Made by a program: the position numbers and the translations under genes. The notes under the pieces were generated by a model, which was not told where the DNA came from, did no database searches, and saw only the letters and a list, made by a program, of their open reading frames with translations. Shown here in pieces: positions 54,195 through 64,000 of a stretch of DNA of 64,000 nucleotides (positions are counted from its first letter, which is position 1; every line of letters begins with the position of its first letter). Location of the stretch: NCBI GenBank assembly GCA_964493425.1, contig CAZBMW010000001.1, positions 191,572 to 255,571 of the forward strand, in the 5' to 3' direction. Origin of the DNA: CAYLMG01 sp964493425 (lineage in GTDB: Bacteria > Planctomycetota > Phycisphaerae > Sedimentisphaerales > Anaerobacaceae).

Positions 54195-55349
54195 ATGACT
54201 GATTTTAATGGTGACATTAAGAGCATCCTTGCGGGAAAAAAACTCGATGCCGGTTCGCGTTACTGGCTGGAAAAGCTGAATAACATAACTGGCGAGGAAG
54301 TGCGAAATGCGCTGAATACTCCTGTGGGGACATACAACCTTGAAAAGCTCGCCGCACTTATTTCTCCCGCTGCCGAAAGCTGCCTTGAACAGATGGCTCA
54401 ATTAGCTCATAAACTTACCGTTCAGCGGTTCGGTAAGACAATCAGGCTTTATGCGCCGCTTTACCTGTCAAACTATTGCGTAAATAGTTGCCTATATTGC
54501 GGCTTCAACAAAGAAAGTAAGGCCGACAGAATCAGATTGAGCGTTGAACAGGCCATCGAAGAAGCTGATATAATCGCTTCGGAAGGTTTCACAGACATAC
54601 TGCTCGTCAGTAGCGAAGACAGAGAATTTATTACCATTGATTACCTCGTCGAGCTCGCCCGCGGACTGCGCGACAGATTCAGCTCTATTTCGATAGAGAT
54701 ATATCAGCTCAGCCGTGACGAGTATGCCCGCCTTTTTGAAGCTGGCGTTGAAGCTGTCACTATTTATCAGGAGACATATGATAGGAACACTTATTCAGAT
54801 TTTCACCCTGCCGGCCCGAAGTCAGATTATGACCGGAGGCTCACTGCACCCGATGATATAGCGAAGGCCGGTATGAGAGAAATCAACCTCGGCGCTCTTC
54901 TGGGACTGGCTGATTTCAGAATTGAAACTCTCGCCCTCGCCGAGCACGCCCATTATCTTACCAAGCATTACTGGCAATCTCACATATCGTTTTCTTTTCC
55001 CCGCCTGCGGCCGGCTTTTATGGTGGGCGAAAACCGGTTCAAATATCTTCTGACCGATGAAAATCTTGTTCAGATGATAACCTCGCTGAGGTTATGTTTT
55101 GCCGATGCAGGCCTGGTGCTCTCGACGCGTGAAAGGCCGCCGCTCCGTGACAATCTCATAATGCTCGGCATTACAAAAATGAGTGCGGGCAGTAAAACCA
55201 ATCCGGGTGGCTACTCAGGCAAATGCAGCAGCCTCGAGCAGTTTGAGATTGACGACAAAAGAAGTCCTGCTGAAATCGCTGAAATGATTAGAAACAAGGG
55301 TTTCGAGCCTGTCTGGAAAGACTGGGACAGAGCTTTTCTGGATGTTTAG
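54195..55349 (+). CDS. thiH: 2-iminoacetate synthase ThiH
   Basis: Radical-SAM enzyme that cleaves tyrosine to dehydroglycine and p-cresol. 384 residues. The cluster motif is CX3CX2C in NSCLYCGFN preceded by YCV. Other blocks are EIYQLSRDEYARLFEAGVEAVTIYQETYD in sequence order and SFPRLRPA. ThiH rather than the oxygen-dependent ThiO marks an anaerobic or facultative style of thiamine synthesis. Last gene of the operon. Confidence 0.94.
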   Translation: MTDFNGDIKSILAGKKLDAGSRYWLEKLNNITGEEVRNALNTPVGTYNLEKLAALISPAAESCLEQMAQLAHKLTVQRFGKTIRLYAPLYLSNYCVNSCLYCGFNKESKADRIRLSVEQAIEEADIIASEGFTDILLVSSEDREFITIDYLVELARGLRDRFSSISIEIYQLSRDEYARLFEAGVEAVTIYQETYDRNTYSDFHPAGPKSDYDRRLTAPDDIAKAGMREINLGALLGLADFRIETLALAEHAHYLTKHYWQSHISFSFPRLRPAFMVGENRFKYLLTDENLVQMITSLRLCFADAGLVLSTRERPPLRDNLIMLGITKMSAGSKTNPGGYSGKCSSLEQFEIDDKRSPAEIAEMIRNKGFEPVWKDWDRAFLDV

Positions 55350-55363
55350 GAGGCTGGGCTTAA

Positions 55364-55993
55364 TTAGGATTGCTTTTCCTTGAATTGCTTCCAGCTCGTT
55401 CGCCGCGTCGCAAGAAGACCTGAAATAACCGTGGCAATTAACATAACCGCATAAACGATTGTCGTAAACCAGTTACCCCACATTGCCTGTTGAACATGGG
55501 CCATCTTTATAACTACTGTCCCTATGGCGAAAGATTGCAGGAACATCTTTATTTTGCCGGAAACCGTCGCTGCAAAATTGATCCCTCTCGCTTCTGCTAT
55601 ATGTCGAAGCGCAGTGACATAAGCTTCACGTAAGATTAAAATTGCCGCTACTGACCAGTGAATCAGCGCTAACCAGCCGGCCGATAAACCGAAAAGTCTC
55701 GGCTTACCCAGTAGTGCGAAGCAAATAAATGACCCGCACACCAGCAGCTTGTCCGCCAGCGGGTCAATCATACGGCCAAACCTGCTCGTGACATTAAGCA
55801 TTCGCGCAACCTTGCCGTCAATGATATCAGTAAGACCGGCTATTATAAAAATTATAAATGCGTAATCGAGAAAGGAAGGGAATGGCAATTGGCCTTCGGC
55901 ATAATACCTGGGTGAGTATAAAATCATAATGAGAAAAATCACAGTCAGGAAAAGCCGGCCAAATGTCAGAATATTGGGTATAAATCTCAGCAT
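55364..55993 (-). CDS. pgsA: CDP-diacylglycerol-glycerol-3-phosphate phosphatidyltransferase
   Basis: 209 residues, four to five helices, inner membrane. The CDP-alcohol phosphotransferase motif DGx2ARx8Gx3Dx3D is exact: DGKVARMLNVTSRFGRMIDPLAD. It most resembles PgsA, but another alcohol acceptor cannot be excluded from sequence alone. It converges on thiH with 14 nt between stop codons. Confidence 0.87.
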   Translation of the reverse strand: MLRFIPNILTFGRLFLTVIFLIMILYSPRYYAEGQLPFPSFLDYAFIIFIIAGLTDIIDGKVARMLNVTSRFGRMIDPLADKLLVCGSFICFALLGKPRLFGLSAGWLALIHWSVAAILILREAYVTALRHIAEARGINFAATVSGKIKMFLQSFAIGTVVIKMAHVQQAMWGNWFTTIVYAVMLIATVISGLLATRRTSWKQFKEKQS

Positions 55994-56562
55994 AAAAAGA
56001 GTTTACTTACCCGCCGCCGATAATTCAACGCTGAATTTCTCAAAATTAGCTGTTTCTTGCAAGCTTTTTCGCTATGAATCACTGTGAAGCCGCAAACGCG
56101 TATCTATATTCTTCCATCAGGCCCGCGGATGAACGGTGCAAGAGAGAGTCTGATTTATCTGGTCACGGTTGACTTAAATAAACCAGGCTGTAACATAGAT
56201 TCGGTTGGCCTTCTACCGGCCGGTAGCTGTTGACTAATTCACCAGTACTGCCGTCTCGAGCTATGGCCAGATAATCCCTTTTCTTTGTGAAAGGCTATGC
56301 AATATCAGAAGAGGCTGTATCGAAGGAATTTTTTGTCCGCGGTGACAGCCTTTACCAGTATTTTTGGGGAAATTGAGCAGGTTTGACAATATTGATTTTA
56401 TAGGATTATACGTCTTAGTCTAACGTATCTCCTTGTTCAACAAGGATTTATAGAAATTTTTTAGTCTGTTCCTTAATATTGCCATACGCAAGTAGCACCT
56501 CCTGAGCGTAAATATTCCAAAAAATTCTTCAAAAACCGCTAAATTTGAGCCCTGTTTTACGC
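55994..56562. other. Long non-coding gap, possible gene remnant on minus strand
   Basis: No full gene is seen. On the minus strand, 56297 to 56163 holds a 43-codon protein-like stretch (KRDYLAIARDGSTGELVNSY) ending in a TGA and bounded upstream by an in-frame TAG, which may be the decayed end of a lost gene. The rest is AT-rich and without hairpins of note. Confidence 0.3.
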
Positions 56563-56591
56563 TTGAAAATTGAGTCCTAATATGTTATAAT
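56563..56591 (+). promoter_or_regulatory. Sigma-70-type promoter of GH51 gene
   Basis: TTGAAA (56563-56568), a 17-nt spacer, and TATAAT (56586-56591). The start of transcription would be near 56598, about 47 nt before the TTG start codon. Confidence 0.7.
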
Positions 56592-56644
56592 AATTTAGCC
56601 TGCATATTTGAAACATTAACACTTTGCATAAAGGAGGAAGAAAG

Positions 56645-59600
56645 TTGAAGAGCAACTTACTCCTTTACTTTTCTTCTTTAATTTTAATACTGTTTATGTG
56701 TGTAATAGTTCGTGGTGAGCTGGTTAATCGCTACAGCTTCACGGATGGAGACACTACAGCGGTGGACTCTGTCGGCGGTCAGCATGGCACACTGGAGGGA
56801 ACAGCTTATATAAGCGGCAATGCGGTCCAGCTTGACGGGGATAATGATTATGTTGATCTGCCGGGCGGTCTGATTACCGGTTTTACAAGCGCGACATTTG
56901 AGGCCTGGTTTAAACATTTGCCCAACAGCACGTGGACGCGTGTTCTTGATTTTGGCGATACTAATCCCTCGACCGGTTATGGCCGGTATTGTATCTTTTT
57001 TACTCCCGACGGTGGGAGCAGCCAGGCACGTTTGGCCATCTCTGACGCCGACCCCGGATTTAACCATGAGGAAATTGCCCATACCTCAACCATTGACTTT
57101 AACGTTCCGGTTTATGTTGCCTGTGTTTACGATGATGTCGCTGACACTATGAGCCTTTATGTTAATGGAGAGCTGGAAGATTCGATTCCAGTAACGATAC
57201 CCTTTACGGCAATAGATAATGTTTACAGTTATCTGGGCAAGTCAACATACGATAACGACCCTGAACTTGAAGGCTCGATAGATGAATTTCGCGTTCATAA
57301 TTCCGCGTTAGCACCTTGGGAGATTGAACTGAATTATCTTAATGGCCCGGATGTAGTCAGAGGATGCCCCATAATAGTAGAAGAGACAAACGGTTCGACA
57401 GAAGTTACCGAGGGACATGGAAGCCCCGATGAATATACTGTCGCGCTTTCTTCAGAGCCGCAATATGAAGTTACGCTCACAGTTGACCCTGATGAGCAAC
57501 TGGACCTCGGCAGCGGGCGCGGTAATCCGGTTTATTTCGTCTTTGACGGAGAAGACTGGGATTCCGAGCGTACAGTCACCGTAACTGCCTTTGACGATGA
57601 TATTTTCGAGGCCAGTCCGCATCCGGGGATAATAAGACACTATATTTCAAGTGATGACCCGAACTTTAATGACAAGCCTTTGCCTATTATCAATGTCTTA
57701 ATTCAGGACGATGATTGTGGTACTTGGGGATTTCTTATTTCAGACCTGAACTTTGATTGCAAAGTTAATTTTAAGGACTTTGCGGTTTTTGCCTTGTATT
57801 GGCTTGACGAGATATTTCCTATGACTCTGGATACTTTTGTCTCGGAATGGCTCAAGACCACTCAACCTTATGCCCTCGATGCTGAGCACGGCCCGGTTGC
57901 GGATTCGCCGAACCCGTTGTTTATAGAGCCTGATGAAGTGGTAAGTGATATTAATGAGATGGTCTACGGGCATTTCCTCGAGCATATTTATCATTCTGTC
58001 AATGGTGGACTTTGGGGAGAGCTGGTTTGGAACAGAAGTCTGGAAGAATGGTCTGACGGTATGGGGAACTGGTCTCTTGATGGCGATGAGTTGGTTCAGT
58101 CGTCGTTAGCGACGGATGTCCGTCTGTTGTTTGGCAATACATCCTGGACGGATTACGAATATACTTTGGAGGCTAAAAAGACAGGAGGAGATGAAGGTTT
58201 TCTGATTATATTCCGTTCAGATGGTGACGACGATTTTTACTGGTTAAATCTTGGCGGCTGGGGTAATACCATTCATGTTCTGGAAAAGAGTATCGGCGGA
58301 GATAGAGGCCGCGTAGGCCCGGAGGTGGAGGGCAGTATCGCGGCTGACCAATGGTACGATATTCGGATTCGCTGTGAGTATAACAGGTTCCGAGTATGGC
58401 TCGATAGTAATGAGATAATAGATTATACGGATACAAACAGCCCGCATCTGTCCGGGCAGGTTGGTGTAGGCACCTGGGCTACTACCGCCAGATTCCGGAA
58501 CATTACCGTTACAGAAATCGGCAGCGAGGATGTTTTGTTTGAGGGCCTGCCCGGTGTAGAAGCTGGGATTCCTTCATACTGGACGAGTTATGGAACCGGC
58601 TCATTCTACTTAAATACGAGCGCCCTGAATAGCGATTACTGTTTGCAGATTGATAATAGTGATGGCACCGAGACAGGTATCGAGCAGACACCGTTTAATG
58701 TTACGACTCAACAGTACACAGGCTCAATATGGGCACGTGGAGATGCTCCTGGTGCGATGTATGTAAGGCTTTTGGATGGTGAGGATGTTTTAGGGCAGGA
58801 TACTTTATCTGCTCCCTCTACAAGCTGGGCCGAATATCCGTTCAGCATAACTTCGACAGGCTCAGCCGAAAATGCCACTTTACAAATTGGAGTGAGCGGT
58901 ATTGGTACTGTTTATCTTGACCAGATTAGTATGATGGGTCAGGATTCAATAAATACGGGCGGCTATAGGCCTGATTTGCTCCAGGCTATTGATGACCTGC
59001 GTCCGCCCATCGTTCGCTGGCCTGGAGGCTGTTTCGCATCTCTTTATTTGTGGAAGGACGGAATCGGGGCACAGTATGAGCGGTTTAAATACCCCGCCTA
59101 TATGTGGGACGACCAGGATATTAATGCCTATGGAACCGATGAGCATCTCCGGATGTGTGAAATTCTCGGTATCGAACCTATAATCGTTATCAATACCGGC
59201 TGGACGGATAGTGCCTGCGGCGGCACGGCTCAATGGAAGCTGCCGGACCCATGCGATTATTTACCCTATGCTCTGGACTGGATGGAATACTGCAATGGGG
59301 ATGCCAATACAACGTACTGGGGTGGCAAGCGTAGGGACAACGGCCATCCGGCGCCTTATAATGTAACATACTGGGAAATCGATAACGAGACCTGGTGGAT
59401 GGGCAGCTCGAATTATTCTGCTGTGGTAAATTTGTTCGCACCGGAGATGCGGTTAAAGGCAGAAGAACTCGGTGTTCCGATTGAGATCATCGCTTGCGGC
59501 GGTCACAGGAGCAATATGGATTGGAATGAAGATGTGATTGATAATTGTGCAGAAAATATTGATTACATCAGCGTTCACTATTACGAGGGTAGCTATTACG

Positions 59601-60244
59601 CTTCCGGCCCGACTGATTATGAAGAAGATTATATAATTTATCTTGGTAATTATATCGCAAGCTCTGACAATCCGAATATAAAGATTTATAATTCCGAATG
59701 GAACTTCCAAACTACTGATTGGCGGACGGGTTTGTTTGCCGGCGGGATATTGAATGCTTACGAGAGAACATCAGATTTCTTCGAAATCGGCGGTCCGGCT
59801 CTGTTCCTGCGGCATCAATCCGCTTCAGGCTGGGATAATGCCTTTATTAATTTCGACCATACCGGCTGGTTCCCCGCTCCGAATTATGTGGTAATGAAGC
59901 TCTGGCGTGACAACTATGCTCCTTATAGAATCAGTATGACCGGTAATACCGGCAATCTTAACGCCGTAGCGACCCTTTCTGATGACGGAAGCGAGATTTA
60001 TGTCAAGGTGGTCAATCCCACTGCCGAAGAAATCCCTGTAAAACTAATTATTTCTGAGGATTTTGATGCTGCAAGCGCTTCTATGCAAATGGTGGCACCG
60101 GGTTCGTTATATGCCCGCAACACCCTTGAGAATCCGAACGAGGTGCACGCAGAAGAAGTTTATGTGAGCCTCAATGACCAGATAGTACGATTTACTATGC
60201 CTCGTTTATCGGCCGGCGTCGTTAAGGTCAGCCGTAAAGAATAG
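56645..60244 (+). CDS. Multimodular secreted GH51 arabinofuranosidase-like enzyme
   Basis: About 1199 residues. The TTG at 56645 is chosen because AAGGAGG lies 7 nt upstream and a signal peptide follows (MKSNLLLYFSSLILILFMC). Modules: LamG (~22-230), Calx-beta-like segment (~235-360), a single dockerin-like motif (DLNFDCKVNFKDFAVFALYW), then the GH51 N-part (EMVYGHFLEHIYHSVNGG), an inserted lectin-like/3-keto-disaccharide-hydrolase-like domain (~470-620), a CBM-like segment, and the GH51 barrel with RWPGGCFASLY. The acid/base is Glu915 in EIDNETWW and the probable nucleophile Glu1018 in YNSEWN. It likely removes arabinofuranose from plant or algal polysaccharide. The inserted domains are uncommon. 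Confidence 0.85.
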   Translation: MKSNLLLYFSSLILILFMCVIVRGELVNRYSFTDGDTTAVDSVGGQHGTLEGTAYISGNAVQLDGDNDYVDLPGGLITGFTSATFEAWFKHLPNSTWTRVLDFGDTNPSTGYGRYCIFFTPDGGSSQARLAISDADPGFNHEEIAHTSTIDFNVPVYVACVYDDVADTMSLYVNGELEDSIPVTIPFTAIDNVYSYLGKSTYDNDPELEGSIDEFRVHNSALAPWEIELNYLNGPDVVRGCPIIVEETNGSTEVTEGHGSPDEYTVALSSEPQYEVTLTVDPDEQLDLGSGRGNPVYFVFDGEDWDSERTVTVTAFDDDIFEASPHPGIIRHYISSDDPNFNDKPLPIINVLIQDDDCGTWGFLISDLNFDCKVNFKDFAVFALYWLDEIFPMTLDTFVSEWLKTTQPYALDAEHGPVADSPNPLFIEPDEVVSDINEMVYGHFLEHIYHSVNGGLWGELVWNRSLEEWSDGMGNWSLDGDELVQSSLATDVRLLFGNTSWTDYEYTLEAKKTGGDEGFLIIFRSDGDDDFYWLNLGGWGNTIHVLEKSIGGDRGRVGPEVEGSIAADQWYDIRIRCEYNRFRVWLDSNEIIDYTDTNSPHLSGQVGVGTWATTARFRNITVTEIGSEDVLFEGLPGVEAGIPSYWTSYGTGSFYLNTSALNSDYCLQIDNSDGTETGIEQTPFNVTTQQYTGSIWARGDAPGAMYVRLLDGEDVLGQDTLSAPSTSWAEYPFSITSTGSAENATLQIGVSGIGTVYLDQISMMGQDSINTGGYRPDLLQAIDDLRPPIVRWPGGCFASLYLWKDGIGAQYERFKYPAYMWDDQDINAYGTDEHLRMCEILGIEPIIVINTGWTDSACGGTAQWKLPDPCDYLPYALDWMEYCNGDANTTYWGGKRRDNGHPAPYNVTYWEIDNETWWMGSSNYSAVVNLFAPEMRLKAEELGVPIEIIACGGHRSNMDWNEDVIDNCAENIDYISVHYYEGSYYASGPTDYEEDYIIYLGNYIASSDNPNIKIYNSEWNFQTTDWRTGLFAGGILNAYERTSDFFEIGGPALFLRHQSASGWDNAFINFDHTGWFPAPNYVVMKLWRDNYAPYRISMTGNTGNLNAVATLSDDGSEIYVKVVNPTAEEIPVKLIISEDFDAASASMQMVAPGSLYARNTLENPNEVHAEEVYVSLNDQIVRFTMPRLSAGVVKVSRKE

Positions 60245-60373
60245 TTAAGGGCAGCAGGATAATTACTGCTTAGCCTGAAAAGTTATTTGAGAATGTAAGA
60301 ATTGTGTGATTTTTTAAGTGTTAATATTTAACGTTTAAATAATTTTATCTTTATTTAAAGAAAGGAGTAAAAG

Positions 60374-63300
60374 ATGGAAAGACTAAAGAAAATTTTTATT
60401 CCGCTATTTTTGTTGTTTTTTATGTCAGGTTTTGCTTCTGTGACCTTGGCGGACACGGTAGCCTACTGGCGGTTCGACGACCAGACTGTCCCTGACATTA
60501 ACTTTATTGAAGGTGTTCCTACCGGTGTGGTCGAGGAAGGCTCTGCCCTTCCAGATATAAATGATATAAACGGCTGGGATGCAGGCTGGTGGCGAAAAGC
60601 TGTCCACGACTGGTCCGGTAACGGCAATCACCTGACAACCTGGGAATATGCCTGGGCCGGTCATGAGTGGGATTCGAATGTTCCGGCAGCGACTGTAATC
60701 CTGACCGGTGCGACCAACACCCTCAGTGTTCAGAATGCCGGCGATTACCCTAGTATGTTCACCTGGTCTGCAAGTAACCCGGACGTGGGCAGTACGGATA
60801 TCGAGGAAATCGAGCCTGAACAATTTACCATCGAGGCTTCGTTTATGCTGACCGGTAGCGTAACCTACCGTACTGTCGTAGGTCGTGATGCTGCGAGTGT
60901 GGATAGCGGAAATGCCGATAATGCGGCGCTATACTTCCAGGTTCGCCCGAACAGTGTAGCAGGTTTTATGTTCACTGATGTTAGTGGGTACTGGCATCAG
61001 GCCTATTCTGCCGCCGGGACACTGCTGCAAAACCGGTGGTACAATATGGTTGGTGTCTGTGACGGTCAAACTATGTCACTGTATGTCGAAGATGTCAATG
61101 CAGGCGATGGGTTTCACTTGGTTGCTCAGACTGATTTGACTACAAGCGAAAGCCCTAACATGGCTCTTACCAATGGTAAGGATTCAAGCGAACCAAATGG
61201 TACCAACTGGTATGCCGGAACCTGGACCGTCGGACGCGGAATGTATAATGCCGGCCATACTGACAGATTTTTCGGATATATTGACGAGGTTCGTATTTCC
61301 GATTCGGCTCTGAAACTATCGGAATGTCTTTTTGCGGAGGCAAGCGATCCTGACCCTGCTGATAACAGCATCCAAACCAGTACGAGTTTAGACCTTACAT
61401 GGGAGCCCATATCCTGGGCGGACGCACATGATGTTTATTTCGGCACAGATTTTAACGATGTTAGAGATGCCAACAGGGCTAATCACAGCCAGCCGGGCTT
61501 GATATATTACGTTCCGGACTATGATTCCAATAGTTATCCTGTTTCATCCCTTACGACCGGCGAATATTACTGGCGTGTTGATGAGGTTAATGATACTGTG
61601 GTGGACTCAAAAGGAGCTGTCTGGAGTTTTCTGATTGCACCTCTGGAGCTGACGGTACAACCTATAAATCGCTATAGTTTTATTGACGGTGATGCAGTCG
61701 CAGTTGATGACATCGGCGATAAAGATGGAGCCTTTGATGGAGATGCCGCTCTTGTCGACAACCAGTTGGCGCTGGATGGCAGTGGTTCTGTGCATCTGCC
61801 GTCTGATACACTTGATACCGGCCTTACAAGCGTTACGATTGAAGCCTGGTTCGAAATAAGCGGCACTTCTGGTTGGCAGCGTGTGTTTAGTTTTGGCGAA
61901 ACAGATGCGGGTGGTGCTGGTGGAAACCTCTTATTCTACACACCTACATCTGGTGGTGGTGACTCAAGATTTGTTATTGGTACCAACGGTTTTCCCTCAT
62001 GGCAAACGGGTGAACTAATGGTTACTGGCTCTGCAATCACTGTCAACACCCCGACACATATTGCCTGTGTGTATGATGGCAGCGTTCCTGAAATCAGACT
62101 CTATCAGAACGGAACATCGGTAGGTACAACACCTGTAACATCGCCTCATAGCCTGGCAGATGTCGCGAGGGATAATGCGTATATTGGAGATGCTTCATAT
62201 GATCCTGATCCGTACTTGAGTGGTGCTGTAGAGGAGTTTCGTATCTATGATGTGGCTCTTACGCTTCCTGAAGTTGCAGCCAGCTATTTAGCAGGGCCGG
62301 ATGTGTACAGGGCTACAAATCCGAATCCGGCTCACGGAGCCTTTACGTCACGGGATGTAACACTTAGCTGGGACTCCGGTGCTAAGGCCGACACACACGA
62401 TATCTATATAGACATCGATAAAGCCGATGTGGTCAACGCCAGCAAGACTGACCAGACCGGCTTGCTGTATTATGATATTGGCCGTACCTCCAATAGTTAT
62501 ACTCTTAGCGATTTAGATCCAGGCGAAACCTATTACTGGCGTGTTGACGAGTATAACGACCCTAATCTCTGGCGGGGCAATATATGGAGATTTACGGTTT
62601 CGCCGCTAAAGGCCTCGGAACCTTTACCTTATAACGGCGAGATTTGTGTTTTCAACGACCCTTGCACAATCCTAAGCTGGAAACGTGGTAATGAGGCACT
62701 TCAAAGCGAATTGTACTTCGGTACAAGCCCGGGTTCCTTGTCTTATGTTACTACAATAACTCAAGACGGCAACGATCGATATAGTTATACAATGGAAGGT
62801 GGAGAAAAACTTGACTTAGGAACTGATTATTACTGGCAGGTTGACGAAGTCAACGATGGCAACACTTGGACGGGAGATATATGGCACTTCACAACGATAC
62901 CCGACATACAGGTTGAAGACCCCCATCTTGTAGGCTGGTGGAAGTTTGATGAAGGCCCGGGCAAGGCAATTGACTGGTCCGGACTGGGCCAGCACGGCAC
63001 TATCTACGGTGGCGCAGAATCCGTGGAAGGTTATGATGGGGACGGTATAAGTTTCGATGGCTCAGACGATTATGTCGAGCTGCCTATCGGCGCGACTATA
63101 TCTACGTTGGACAGCATAACAGTAGCTACATGGGTGAACTTTGAGGACGCTGGCACATGGTGGCAGCGAATCTTCGATTTTGGATTCCGTGATGAAGACG
63201 ACGAAGGGTACGGCTATATGTTCCTGACGGCACGTGGGAATCCTGATGGAGTATTGCGTTTTGCTATTTCCGAGACTAATTATAGCGGTGAGTCTGTGGT

Positions 63301-64000
63301 CGCGGCTTCTGATGCGCTGCCAACCGGATGGCACCATGTGGCCGTAGCGATAGATGCAGATCGAGAGGAAATAACATTATTTCTTGATGGTGCAGCTGTG
63401 GCTAACGAGGTCACGGAAGTACTTCCAAGCGATCTTGGTACTACTGCCAATAACTGGCTCGGCGAGTCGCAGTACGCTGTAGATGCACTTTTTACCGGCA
63501 TACTGGATGATGTCCACATCTACGACTTCGCAATGACAGAGGAGGACCTCAAGACGGTAATGGCTTCTAAGGTGGCCTCACAGCCGGATCCGGCTAATGA
63601 TGCGAGAGGCGTGGACCGTTATCCTGTTCTGTCCTGGGAGCCGGGAAAATATGCTGTCGATACGGATGGGCATAAGCTGTACTATAGCACCGAGTTCAAC
63701 GATGTGAATGAGCGCATTGGTGACCCTGTTGTCCTGACCAGTCCGACCTATACTATTCCCGGCCCGAATGCACCGTATGAGTCGCTTCAAGTTGTATATT
63801 GGGTCGTAGATGAGGTTAATGACTCTCATCCCGACAAGATATGGTATGGTAATGTCTGGCGGTTTACGATTAAAGATTACTCGGTTATTGACGACTTTAA
63901 TGATTACACCGATACGGGCAAGGCTTCTCCGCCGCCGGAAGGCAGTTTGAAGAGTGTCTGGGTTGACGGCAATTATGCATTCGTGTTTAACCCGCCACAG
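60374..64000 (+). CDS. Giant secreted LamG/Fn3 protein (runs off the window)
   Basis: An open frame from ATG 60374 (AAAGGAG 7 nt upstream) has no stop before 64000, at least 1209 residues. Signal peptide: RLKKIFIPLFLLFFMSGFAS, cleaved before DTVAYW. Three LamG domains (~25-315, ~430-640 and ~855-1060) alternate with Fn3-like units marked by DVYFGTDFNDV, YYWRVDEVND and YYWQVDEVND. The last visible segment, VIDDFNDYTD...VWVDG, begins another beta-sandwich of the kind seen at the ends of planctomycete glycan-binding proteins. No enzyme domain is visible yet, so it may be a surface adhesin or the non-catalytic front of a hydrolase. It follows the GH51 gene by 129 nt. Confidence 0.85.
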   Translation, partial: MERLKKIFIPLFLLFFMSGFASVTLADTVAYWRFDDQTVPDINFIEGVPTGVVEEGSALPDINDINGWDAGWWRKAVHDWSGNGNHLTTWEYAWAGHEWDSNVPAATVILTGATNTLSVQNAGDYPSMFTWSASNPDVGSTDIEEIEPEQFTIEASFMLTGSVTYRTVVGRDAASVDSGNADNAALYFQVRPNSVAGFMFTDVSGYWHQAYSAAGTLLQNRWYNMVGVCDGQTMSLYVEDVNAGDGFHLVAQTDLTTSESPNMALTNGKDSSEPNGTNWYAGTWTVGRGMYNAGHTDRFFGYIDEVRISDSALKLSECLFAEASDPDPADNSIQTSTSLDLTWEPISWADAHDVYFGTDFNDVRDANRANHSQPGLIYYVPDYDSNSYPVSSLTTGEYYWRVDEVNDTVVDSKGAVWSFLIAPLELTVQPINRYSFIDGDAVAVDDIGDKDGAFDGDAALVDNQLALDGSGSVHLPSDTLDTGLTSVTIEAWFEISGTSGWQRVFSFGETDAGGAGGNLLFYTPTSGGGDSRFVIGTNGFPSWQTGELMVTGSAITVNTPTHIACVYDGSVPEIRLYQNGTSVGTTPVTSPHSLADVARDNAYIGDASYDPDPYLSGAVEEFRIYDVALTLPEVAASYLAGPDVYRATNPNPAHGAFTSRDVTLSWDSGAKADTHDIYIDIDKADVVNASKTDQTGLLYYDIGRTSNSYTLSDLDPGETYYWRVDEYNDPNLWRGNIWRFTVSPLKASEPLPYNGEICVFNDPCTILSWKRGNEALQSELYFGTSPGSLSYVTTITQDGNDRYSYTMEGGEKLDLGTDYYWQVDEVNDGNTWTGDIWHFTTIPDIQVEDPHLVGWWKFDEGPGKAIDWSGLGQHGTIYGGAESVEGYDGDGISFDGSDDYVELPIGATISTLDSITVATWVNFEDAGTWWQRIFDFGFRDEDDEGYGYMFLTARGNPDGVLRFAISETNYSGESVVAASDALPTGWHHVAVAIDADREEITLFLDGAAVANEVTEVLPSDLGTTANNWLGESQYAVDALFTGILDDVHIYDFAMTEEDLKTVMASKVASQPDPANDARGVDRYPVLSWEPGKYAVDTDGHKLYYSTEFNDVNERIGDPVVLTSPTYTIPGPNAPYESLQVVYWVVDEVNDSHPDKIWYGNVWRFTIKDYSVIDDFNDYTDTGKASPPPEGSLKSVWVDGNYAFVFNPPQ

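Overview
The window looks like a chromosomal stretch from a Planctomycetota bacterium, most likely class Phycisphaerae (Sedimentisphaerales-like). This is inferred from gene content and was not tested by phylogeny. The clues are very large secreted proteins built from LamG, Fn3-like and dockerin-like modules, a Minf_1886-type small protein otherwise known from planctomycetes and verrucomicrobia, a SAH hydrolase/ThiC/ThiH gene set, and moderate GC with AT-rich intergenic DNA. ThiH and a NifA-type regulator fit an anaerobic or micro-oxic, possibly nitrogen-fixing lifestyle.

Bases 1-13.3 kb are an ammonium acquisition and assimilation island. It holds a NifA-type activator (cut by the left edge, minus strand), a TorF-like outer-membrane protein, amt1-glnK1, amt2-glnK2-glnA, then gltB-gltD. 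Canonical sigma-54 (-24/-12) sites stand in front of torF-like, amt1 and amt2, so a bacterial enhancer-binding protein, plausibly the adjacent NifA, probably drives all three units. Both PII proteins lack Tyr51, the usual uridylylation site.

Bases 13.5-17.7 kb carry a three-gene operon that I read as a divergent Hsp70 machine: a membrane-anchored GrpE-like protein, an Hsp70 without the helical lid, and a TerB-like protein ending in a J-like segment without HPD. This is the best candidate for an under-described system here.

Bases 17.8-31 kb mix DNA repair and housekeeping: ligA, ribD, a short uvrC (minus) preceded by a repeat-rich leader, an unknown membrane protein, an aldo/keto reductase, an ACR3 arsenite exporter, a transglutaminase-like protein paired with an ArsP/DUF318-type permease, tmk and holB. 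A conserved ricT-metG-Minf_1886 block follows.

Bases 34.6-39.3 kb encode a 1567-residue secreted subtilase with two near-identical LamG units. Then come lptF/lptG-type permeases, thiC (TPP riboswitch plus attenuator), a rhomboid protease, a secreted SH3 protein, and bioY, ahcY and dnaE on the minus strand. Next are a second TPP riboswitch with attenuator driving thiF-thiS-thiG-thiH, and pgsA. The right end is polysaccharide-related: a multimodular GH51 arabinofuranosidase-like enzyme and a giant LamG/Fn3 protein that runs off the window. No tRNA, rRNA, CRISPR array or transposase was seen.
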